From contig CAMFIF010000026.1 of NCBI GenBank assembly GCA_945952415.1, positions 1 through 49,399 on the forward strand: a DNA stretch of 49,399 nt, read 5' to 3'. This DNA comes from an uncultured Rhizobium sp. GTDB taxonomy: Bacteria; Pseudomonadota; Alphaproteobacteria; Rhizobiales; Rhizobiaceae. A program made the translations under genes and the position numbers. Below the pieces are notes generated by a model that saw only the letters and a list, made by a program, of their open reading frames with translations, was not told the origin of the DNA and searched no databases. Positions 43,634 to 49,399 of the stretch are shown here, piece after piece; position 1 is the first letter of the stretch; each line of letters begins with the position of its first letter.

Positions 43634-44824
43634 ATGAATGCTTCCGGTTCGCGCCGTCGCCTTACCATTCTGGGGTCGACGGGTTCCATCGGTCAGAACA
43701 CGCTCGATGTCGTCTCCCAGCTCGGGGGACGAGAGGCTTTTGAAATCGAGGCCCTCACCGGCAATGGCAATGTCGAGCTTCTCGCCGACCAGGCGCGCCG
43801 CTTTGGCGCCCGCATGGCCGTGACCGCCAGCGAGCGGCATTATCAGGCTCTCAAGGCGGCGCTCTCCGGATCCGGTATCGCCGTCGGGGCTGGTCCGGAG
43901 GCGCTGATCGAGGCGGCTTCGCGTCCCTCCGACATGGTCATGGCGGCGATCGTGGGTACCGCTGGTCTTGCCCCTACGCTTGCGGCGGCCCGGCGCGGGG
44001 CGGATATTGCGCTTGCCAACAAGGAATGCCTGGTGACTGCCGGGACGCTCTTCGTCGAGGCGGTCAATCAGGGCGGCGGCCGGCTTCTGCCTGTTGATAG
44101 CGAGCATAATGCGATTTTCCAGGTGCTCGAAGAGCATCAGCGCCATGCGCTGGAGCGGATCATCCTCACCGCCTCCGGCGGGCCGTTCCGTACATGGAGC
44201 CGGGAGCAGATGGCGGACGTGACGGCGGAGACGGCGGCCCGGCATCCGAACTGGTCCATGGGCCTAAAAATTTCCGTCGGCAGCGCCACGATGTTCAACA
44301 AGGCGCTCGAGATGATCGAGGCGAAGCATCTCTTCGATGTTCGTCCAGACCAGATTGAGGTGATCGTGCATCCGCAATCGGTCATTCATAGCATGGTGGG
44401 CTATTCGGATGGCTCGGTGCTCGCCCAGCTCGGCTGTCCCGACATGCGCACTGCCATCGGCTATGCGCTTTCCCACCCGCGGCGGGCCGCGCTCAGCGTC
44501 GAACGGCTGGACTTCACGCGGCTCTCGCGCCTCGATTTCGAGGCGCCCGATGCGGTCCGTTTTCCGGCCCTTCGCCTGGCGCGGCTTGCGCTGGAACGCG
44601 GCGGCATGCAGAGCGCGGTGATGAATGCCGCGGAGGAGACGGCCTTCGAGGCTTTCGTAAAGGGCGAGATCGGCTTTCTCGACATGGCGGAGGTGGCCGA
44701 AGCGATCATGGAAGAACTGGCTAGCGCTGGCGAGCCCGAGGGCATCGACCATATTTTCGCAACCGATGCGGAGGCGCGCGCAAGGGCCAGTCGCTATATG
44801 GCAGGGATGCGGACTTCGGGCTGA
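43634..44824 (+). CDS. dxr: 1-deoxy-D-xylulose-5-phosphate reductoisomerase
   Basis: A 396-residue NADPH-dependent enzyme making 2-C-methyl-D-erythritol 4-phosphate in the isoprenoid (MEP) pathway. The cofactor motif GSTGSIG is at 14-20, LANKECLV at 127-134, and the metal/substrate block PVDSEHNAIFQ includes Asp155 and Glu157. AGGA lies 8 bases before the ATG. It converges on hemA, with one bidirectional terminator between. It is not in an uppS-cdsA cluster here. Confidence 0.96.
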   Translation: MNASGSRRRLTILGSTGSIGQNTLDVVSQLGGREAFEIEALTGNGNVELLADQARRFGARMAVTASERHYQALKAALSGSGIAVGAGPEALIEAASRPSDMVMAAIVGTAGLAPTLAAARRGADIALANKECLVTAGTLFVEAVNQGGGRLLPVDSEHNAIFQVLEEHQRHALERIILTASGGPFRTWSREQMADVTAETAARHPNWSMGLKISVGSATMFNKALEMIEAKHLFDVRPDQIEVIVHPQSVIHSMVGYSDGSVLAQLGCPDMRTAIGYALSHPRRAALSVERLDFTRLSRLDFEAPDAVRFPALRLARLALERGGMQSAVMNAAEETAFEAFVKGEIGFLDMAEVAEAIMEELASAGEPEGIDHIFATDAEARARASRYMAGMRTSG

Positions 44825-44827
44825 ACG

Positions 44828-44857
44828 AAAAAAGCCGCCTCGAAGGGCGGCTTTTTT
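44828..44857. terminator. Bidirectional terminator between dxr and hemA
   Basis: AAAAAAGCCGCC (44828-44839), loop TCGAAG, GGCGGCTTTTTT (44846-44857). The perfect 12-base stem with T-runs on both strands ends dxr from the left and hemA from the right. Confidence 0.93.
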
Positions 44858-44875
44858 GATGGAAACTCCATGCTG

Positions 44876-46090
44876 TCAGGCAACGGCCCGTGCCAGCGCG
44901 CAACGGGACCAGAGGCTGTGGAGCGCCGAAACCAGGTGATCCATGTCGCCATCGCTGTGCAGTGGGGTGGGCGTGAAGCGCAGGCGTTCCGTCTTGCGCG
45001 GCACGGTCGGATAGTTGATCGGCTGCACATAGACGCCGTAGCTGTCGAGCAGGATATCGGAGATCCATTTGCACTTGGCCGCATCGCCCACCATGACGGG
45101 CACGATATGGCTCGGATTGTTCACATGCGGAATGCCCTTCTGGTCGAGCATCTGGCGGAAGCGACGGACGCGCTCCTGGTGCCGGGCACGTTCGAACTGC
45201 GAATTCTTCAGATGGCGGATCGAGGCCACCGCACCGGCGGCCAAGGCCGGCGGCAGCGCCGTCGTGAAGATGAAGCCCGAGGCGAAGGAACGGATGAAAT
45301 CGCAGACCGCTGCGGAGCCGGCAATGTAGCCGCCCATGACGCCGAAGGCCTTGCCGAGCGTGCCCTCGATGATCGTCAGGCGATCCATCAGGCCTTCGCG
45401 TTCGGCAATACCGCCGCCTCGGGGACCATACATACCGACGGCATGCACTTCGTCCAGATAGGTCATGGCGCCATATTTGTCCGCGAGGTCGCAGATTTCC
45501 CTGATCGGCGCGATGTCGCCATCCATGGAATAGACGGATTCGAAGGCAATCAGCTTCGGCGCCTTGGGATCGGCCGCCGCCAGCTTGGCCTCCAGATCGG
45601 CCACGTCATTGTGCTTCCAGATCACGCGTTCGCAACGGCCGTGGCGAATGCCCTCGATCATGGAAGCGTGGTTCAGCGAATCGGAAAAGATGATCAGGCC
45701 GGGGATCTTCTGGCCGAGCGTGCCGAGGGTCGCCCAGTTCGAAACATAGCCCGAGGTGAAGATAAGCGCGGATTCCTTGCCATGAAGGTCGGCAAGCTCC
45801 CCTTCGAGAAGCACGTGGTAGTGGTTGGTGCCAGAAATATTCCGGGTGCCTCCCGCACCCGCGCCACAGTGATCGATGGCGTTCTTCATCGCCTCGATGA
45901 CGGCTGGATGCTGGCCCATGCCCAGATAGTCGTTCGAACACCATACGGTCACTTCCGAGGCGCCGTCGGCCGTGTGGCGCGTTGCCCGCGGGAAGGATCC
46001 CCGGTGCCGCTCCAGATCGGCGAATACCCGATAACGACCTTCGGTGTGAAGGCCATCCAGCTCGCCCTTGAAAAATGCCTCGAAATCCAT
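44876..46090 (-). CDS. hemA: 5-aminolevulinate synthase
   Basis: A 404-residue pyridoxal-phosphate enzyme that condenses glycine and succinyl-CoA, the first step of heme synthesis in alphaproteobacteria. Lys247 (EGTLGKAFG) binds the cofactor and Asp213 (LDEVHAVG) holds its ring nitrogen; the glycine-rich [17 protein letters not shown] block lies near 76-92. GGAG lies 6 bases before ATG 46090. It is controlled through a perfect FixK/FNR-type box 172-185 bases upstream. Succinyl-CoA supply comes from the 2-oxoglutarate dehydrogenase genes at the start of the window. Confidence 0.97.
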   Translation of the reverse strand: MDFEAFFKGELDGLHTEGRYRVFADLERHRGSFPRATRHTADGASEVTVWCSNDYLGMGQHPAVIEAMKNAIDHCGAGAGGTRNISGTNHYHVLLEGELADLHGKESALIFTSGYVSNWATLGTLGQKIPGLIIFSDSLNHASMIEGIRHGRCERVIWKHNDVADLEAKLAAADPKAPKLIAFESVYSMDGDIAPIREICDLADKYGAMTYLDEVHAVGMYGPRGGGIAEREGLMDRLTIIEGTLGKAFGVMGGYIAGSAAVCDFIRSFASGFIFTTALPPALAAGAVASIRHLKNSQFERARHQERVRRFRQMLDQKGIPHVNNPSHIVPVMVGDAAKCKWISDILLDSYGVYVQPINYPTVPRKTERLRFTPTPLHSDGDMDHLVSALHSLWSRCALARAVA

Positions 46091-46261
46091 GAAGTGCTCC
46101 AGACTCCTGACCGGGATAGGCTCCCGGCATTAAAATCCTTTTGATTTCTGCCGCTTTCCGCGTCAACCCCCATCACCGGGATTTGAAGCGGGTGCGGCAA
46201 AAGAACCGGAGTGGTTCCGATTCCGTGGTTTGGAACCTACACGCCCGAAGCCTTCGCAAAC

Positions 46262-46275
46262 TTGATTCATATCAA
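46262..46275. promoter_or_regulatory. FixK/FNR-type box upstream of hemA
   Basis: TTGAT-TCAT-ATCAA matches the FNR/FixK/FnrN consensus TTGAT-N4-ATCAA exactly. A possible -10, TAGGTT (minus strand 46239-46234), would put the start near 46227, so that the box centre (46268.5) falls at about -41.5, the standard activating position. A GGTTCC/GGAACC inverted repeat (46213-46218 and 46232-46237) lies beside it. No other gene starts in this gap: the chemoreceptor gene ends there. Confidence 0.8.
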
Positions 46276-46337
46276 GCAACCGGACGCTTTATGCACCCGG
46301 TTGCACTGTGACCTTCGGTAAAGCGTCGGGAGTGCCT

Positions 46338-47861
46338 TCAAGCGGCCCGAAATAGCCGGCTTGCGCCGTGCGAGGCCGGTGATTCCAAGCCGCTGATCGA
46401 GAACTCGTGCAACAGGCCGGAGATGCGACTGACCTCCTGCACCAGAGAATGGCTGGCCGCGGTCGATTCTTCCACCATGGCGGCATTCTGCTGGGTGGCT
46501 TGGTCCATCTGGTGGACCGCCTGGCTGATTTCCTGAAGGGCCGTTGCCTGCTCACGGGCACCGTCGACTATATGGCCGATATGGCGGTTGATCTCGCTCA
46601 CCTGCTCAACGATGGTCGACAGCGTTCGACCCGTTTCGGCAACCAGCGAGACGCCGGATTTTACCTGTGCGCCTGAATTGGTGATGAGTTCCTTGATTTC
46701 CTTGGCGGCCTTGGCGGAGCGCTGGGCGAGCTCGCGTACTTCCTGGGCAACCACGGCAAAGCCCTTGCCGGCCTCGCCCGCGCGGGCCGCTTCGACGCCG
46801 GCATTCAAGGCCAAAAGATTGGTCTGGAAGGCGATGTCATCGATGACACCGATGATGTTCGAGATTTCGCGGCTGGAACCTTCGATCGCGCCCATGGCGG
46901 CAACCGCCTTTTCCATGACCTGGCCGGACTGTTCGGCGCCGCTCTTGGCGCGTGCAACAAGAGCGCCAGCTTCTTCCGCCCGGCGGCTCGAATCCTTCAC
47001 AGTCGTGGTGATCTCTTCGAGGGCCGCTGCGGTCTCCTCGATCGAGGCGGCCTGCTTTTCGGTGCGGCGGGAGAGGTCGTTTGCACCCTCCAGCAGTTCG
47101 TTGGCGCTGCCGCTGATGCCCTGGCAAGCGCCGCCGATGCCGGCGATGGTCTGACACAATTCCTGCAACGCCGTATTGAAATCCTGGCGCAGTGGCTCAT
47201 AGGCCTCAGGCAGCGGCTCGTTGATCTGGTAGCCGATTTCCTTGGCGGCAATGGCCTTCATCGCCTTGCCGAAGACGTCGCGCACCATGGCGCGCTCGCG
47301 CTCGATAATCTCTGCCTGAGCCTTCTGCTTTGCGGCCTCCGCCTCGTCGATATAGACGGAAATGGCAAGATCCATGTCCAGCATCACGGCCTTGACCAGC
47401 GAGCCAAGCATGCTGCCGAGTTCTTCCGGCTTGGTGCCGCGGCTGCCGAAGAGCCCTGCCTTGGGCGCATGTTCCATGACGGCTTGCTGAATCAGATGGT
47501 CGAGAATGATGGCATAGCCGCCCATATACCAGCGCGGCTCCAGCCCGATTCGGGCATGCACCGACCCGATGGTCTGAACCTTGCCCATGTAATCATTGTT
47601 GAAATCGCCATTGGCGATGTTCTCCCAATGGCTGGACTGGGCGGACTTGGCGCGCGTTATGTGCTCGTCCGTGGCAAAGAAACGTTTAACTTCGGGCGTT
47701 TTACGAAGCTGCTCGTAGAATTTATCCAATCCCTTGGGGAGTTCACGCTGGACCACGGGCTTCAGTGCCCGGATCTGGGCACGGCCTGCAGCATCGAGCT
47801 GCATGAAGTCTAGGCGTTTATCGACAGTGGAATTGGCGCCGGAATCACTCACCACGGACAT
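46338..47861 (-). CDS. Globin-coupled chemoreceptor (HemAT-like methyl-accepting protein)
   Basis: A 507-residue soluble chemoreceptor without membrane helices. Residues 1-180 are a protoglobin-type sensor domain; the proximal heme ligand is predicted as His102 in [16 protein letters not shown]. Residues 180-500 form the cytoplasmic signalling domain, with the highly conserved hairpin tip (about 341-383, [20 protein letters not shown] then [19 protein letters not shown]). It would bind O2 at a heme and signal through CheA. ATG 47861 has AGAGGA 9 bases upstream; the open frame extends upstream to a TTG at 47879. It ends 63 bases before the hemA FNR box. Confidence 0.92.
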   Translation of the reverse strand: MSVVSDSGANSTVDKRLDFMQLDAAGRAQIRALKPVVQRELPKGLDKFYEQLRKTPEVKRFFATDEHITRAKSAQSSHWENIANGDFNNDYMGKVQTIGSVHARIGLEPRWYMGGYAIILDHLIQQAVMEHAPKAGLFGSRGTKPEELGSMLGSLVKAVMLDMDLAISVYIDEAEAAKQKAQAEIIERERAMVRDVFGKAMKAIAAKEIGYQINEPLPEAYEPLRQDFNTALQELCQTIAGIGGACQGISGSANELLEGANDLSRRTEKQAASIEETAAALEEITTTVKDSSRRAEEAGALVARAKSGAEQSGQVMEKAVAAMGAIEGSSREISNIIGVIDDIAFQTNLLALNAGVEAARAGEAGKGFAVVAQEVRELAQRSAKAAKEIKELITNSGAQVKSGVSLVAETGRTLSTIVEQVSEINRHIGHIVDGAREQATALQEISQAVHQMDQATQQNAAMVEESTAASHSLVQEVSRISGLLHEFSISGLESPASHGASRLFRAA

Positions 47862-48049
47862 TACTGACGATCCTCTCAACCGGTCATTCTGTTTAAGCGC
47901 GAAGTTCGAAAACCTGCCTCATGCAGAAGAGGGTTGTGCGTCATGCATCCCTAGATAGAGTGCGAAATTTAACTCTCCTGCCTTAACGAATGAATAACAA
48001 AGTAGGGAAAATTGGTCATATTGATTGATTTATTACAAATATAATTTGA

Positions 48050-48071
48050 ACCGGGCCCCAAGAGGCCCGGT
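48050..48071 (-). terminator. Terminator after the FAD-subunit gene
   Basis: ACCGGGCC (48050-48057) with GGCCCGGT (48064-48071), loop CCAAGA. On the minus strand TTCAAATTATATTT follows. It ends transcription 18 bases after the stop at 48090. The remaining AT-rich gap to 47862 should hold the chemoreceptor promoter; I saw no confident -35/-10 in it. Confidence 0.75.
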
Positions 48072-48089
48072 CCGTTCATCGCAGAGACA

Positions 48090-48887
48090 TCAGGCTGCCG
48101 AAGCCACGGCCCGCTTGGCCATGACCCGCACGAGGTTGGCGCGGTATTCGGCGCTTGCATGGAGATCCGACATCAGATCCGCCGATTCGACGGCCACATC
48201 CGCCACCGATTCGGGAGACCAGCTGCCGCTGAGGGCCGTTTCCAGACCCTCGTGGCGGAAGACGCCATCGGCCCCGGCACCGGTTACCGCGACCCGGACG
48301 GCGCCGCCGCGGCGGGCGACGAAGACGCCCGTCATGGCATAGCGCGAGGCCGGGTTCGGGAATTTGGCATAGCCGGCCTTTTCTGGTGCTTCGAAACGGA
48401 TGGCGGTGATCATCTCGCCCTCTTCGAGCGCTGTCGTGAACAGGCCCTGGAAGAAGTTCGATGCCGCAATCTCGCGCCGATCGGTGACGATGGTGGCATC
48501 GAGCGCCAGCACGGCGGAGGGATAGTCGGCTGCCGGATCATTGTTCGCCACCGAACCGCCGATGGTGCCGAGATGGCGCACATGGGGATCGCCGATCCCG
48601 CCTGCCAGTTTTGCAAGCGCCGGGCAGAGCGCCTTGATGTCCGGCGAAGCCGCCACCTCCGCATGGGTGGTGCCTGCCCCGATCGTGACGGACCGGCCCT
48701 GGACCGAGATCCCCCTGAGGGCCGGGATATGCCGGAGGTCGACAAGATCGCTCGGCGAGGCAAGACGCTGCTTCATCGTGGCAATCAGCGTCTGCCCTCC
48801 GGAAACGAACTTCGCATCGCCCTGGCTTCCGGCGAGCGTGACGGCCTCTTCAACAGAGGAGGCGCGATGATAGTTGGTCGCATACAT
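48090..48887 (-). CDS. Molybdenum hydroxylase FAD-binding (medium) subunit, CoxM/CutM-like
   Basis: A 265-residue FAD subunit of a xanthine dehydrogenase/CO dehydrogenase-family enzyme. The FAD motifs are [15 protein letters not shown] (about 28-42) and [16 protein letters not shown] (about 109-124). It passes electrons from the [2Fe-2S] subunit to its acceptor. AAGGAGGAAAGCC precedes the ATG. It follows the large subunit by 15 bases in the same direction; the small iron-sulfur subunit must be upstream beyond the window. The substrate is not indicated: true CO dehydrogenase, nicotine, carbon and aldehyde hydroxylases share this arrangement. Confidence 0.92.
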   Translation of the reverse strand: MYATNYHRASSVEEAVTLAGSQGDAKFVSGGQTLIATMKQRLASPSDLVDLRHIPALRGISVQGRSVTIGAGTTHAEVAASPDIKALCPALAKLAGGIGDPHVRHLGTIGGSVANNDPAADYPSAVLALDATIVTDRREIAASNFFQGLFTTALEEGEMITAIRFEAPEKAGYAKFPNPASRYAMTGVFVARRGGAVRVAVTGAGADGVFRHEGLETALSGSWSPESVADVAVESADLMSDLHASAEYRANLVRVMAKRAVASAA

Positions 48888-48902
48888 GGCTTTCCTCCTT
48901 GC

Positions 48903-49399
48903 TCAACGGGCCGCATGCAGCGCCGCCCAGACCTTTTCAGGCGTGGCTGGCATGGACAGGTTGTTGTTGCCGATCGCATCGGTGATCGCATTGATGACGG
49001 CTGGCGGCGAACCGATGGCGCCCGCCTCACCGCAACCCTTCAGCCCGAGCGGGTTGCTCGGCGAGGGAGTGCACTGATGCGAGACCTGGAAAGACGGCAG
49101 GTCATCGGCGCGCGGCATGGCGTAATCCATGTAGGATGCCGTCAGCAGCTGGCCGTTGGAGAGGTCGTAATGCACGCCTTCCAGCAAGGCCTGGCCCACG
49201 CCCTGGGCAATACCGCCATGCACCTGGCCTTCGACGATCATCGGATTGATGATGTTGCCGAAATCGTCGGCGGCGACAAATTGCACGATACGGGTCTTGC
49301 CGGTTTCCGGGTCCACTTCCACTTCGCAGATGTAGCATCCTGCCGGGAAGGTGAAGTTGGAGGGATCGTAGAAGGCGCCTTCCTTCAGGCCGGGCTCCA
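48903..49399 (-). CDS. Molybdenum hydroxylase large (molybdopterin) subunit, CoxL/CutL-like, C-terminal part
   Basis: The gene runs off the right edge; only the last 165 residues or so are seen, beginning [38 protein letters not shown] and [16 protein letters not shown] are the conserved C-terminal molybdopterin blocks; the Glu of GCGEAG is the catalytic base. The coding frame is open to the edge and a methionine is not needed. The active-site loop that would separate CO dehydrogenase (AYRCSFR) from other hydroxylases lies outside. Gene order large-medium on this strand is usual in rhizobial loci. Confidence 0.92.
   Translation of the reverse strand, partial: EPGLKEGAFYDPSNFTFPAGCYICEVEVDPETGKTRIVQFVAADDFGNIINPMIVEGQVHGGIAQGVGQALLEGVHYDLSNGQLLTASYMDYAMPRADDLPSFQVSHQCTPSPSNPLGLKGCGEAGAIGSPPAVINAITDAIGNNNLSMPATPEKVWAALHAAR

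Noticed and set aside
48021..48034. TTGATTGATTTATT as a second FNR box, for the chemoreceptor
   Set aside because: Only the left half-site is present; the right arm ATCAA is missing.

Overview
The window is ordinary chromosomal DNA of an alphaproteobacterium, most likely a member of the Rhizobiaceae (Rhizobium/Agrobacterium/Ensifer/Shinella type). Evidence is the high GC content, the F1 ATP synthase operon atpHAGDC with no F0 genes, a suc-lpd cluster carrying MAPEG and SDR genes, a C4-pathway 5-aminolevulinate synthase (hemA), dxr next to hemA, and the fdsGBA-fdhD-fdsD formate dehydrogenase operon. I saw no rRNA, tRNA, CRISPR array, insertion sequence or prophage. Coding density is very high and no gene-free stretch exceeds about 270 bases.

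Layout. 1-3.2 kb: end of the 2-oxoglutarate dehydrogenase operon (3' end of sucB, MAPEG protein, small secreted protein, SDR, lpdA), closed by a terminator. 3.3-5 kb: cytochrome b561 and, convergent to it, a TraB/GumN-type protein. 5-9.9 kb: xerC on the minus strand, then an AAA ATPase translationally coupled to priA, and a small membrane protein. 10.2-15.2 kb: atpHAGDC. 15.2-20.1 kb: a LysR regulator divergent from a putative catabolic set (iron-type alcohol dehydrogenase, aldehyde dehydrogenase, enolase-superfamily dehydratase/racemase). 20.1-22.9 kb: a coupled pair, Wzx-like flippase and FemAB/GNAT-like protein. 23-25.7 kb: secA. 26-29.4 kb: parvulin, argJ, GNAT, mutT. 29.5-30.2 kb: small membrane protein and an orphan Flp pilin. 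30.2-34.3 kb: NDUFAF5-like methyltransferase, comF, grxC, nitrilase-family amidase, DUF1178, ubiG. 34.4-41.4 kb: NAD-dependent molybdenum formate dehydrogenase operon and its LysR regulator. 41.6-44.8 kb: DeoR regulator, tiny membrane protein, SDR, dxr. 44.9-47.9 kb: hemA and a soluble globin-coupled chemoreceptor. 48.1 kb to the end: medium and (partial) large subunits of a CoxL/xanthine-dehydrogenase-type molybdenum hydroxylase.

How the parts fit. Much of the window is central energy metabolism: TCA cycle, ATP synthase, formate oxidation to NADH, ubiquinone and heme synthesis. The best regulatory signals I could read directly are: a perfect FixK/FNR-type box (TTGAT-N4-ATCAA) upstream of hemA; an ATAG-N7-CTAT palindrome about 63 bases upstream of the inferred fds transcription start, overlapping the stop codon of the adjacent lysR gene; and a perfect CATGATCT-G-AGATCATG palindrome on the inferred start site of the other lysR gene, which also argues for a GTG start of that gene. 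I found no clear undescribed multi-gene system. The less ordinary items are the ATPase coupled to priA, the enolase-superfamily enzyme with Arg replacing the second catalytic Lys, the orphan Flp pilin, the G9 tract in a secreted-protein gene, and the heme synthase/heme-globin chemoreceptor neighbourhood.
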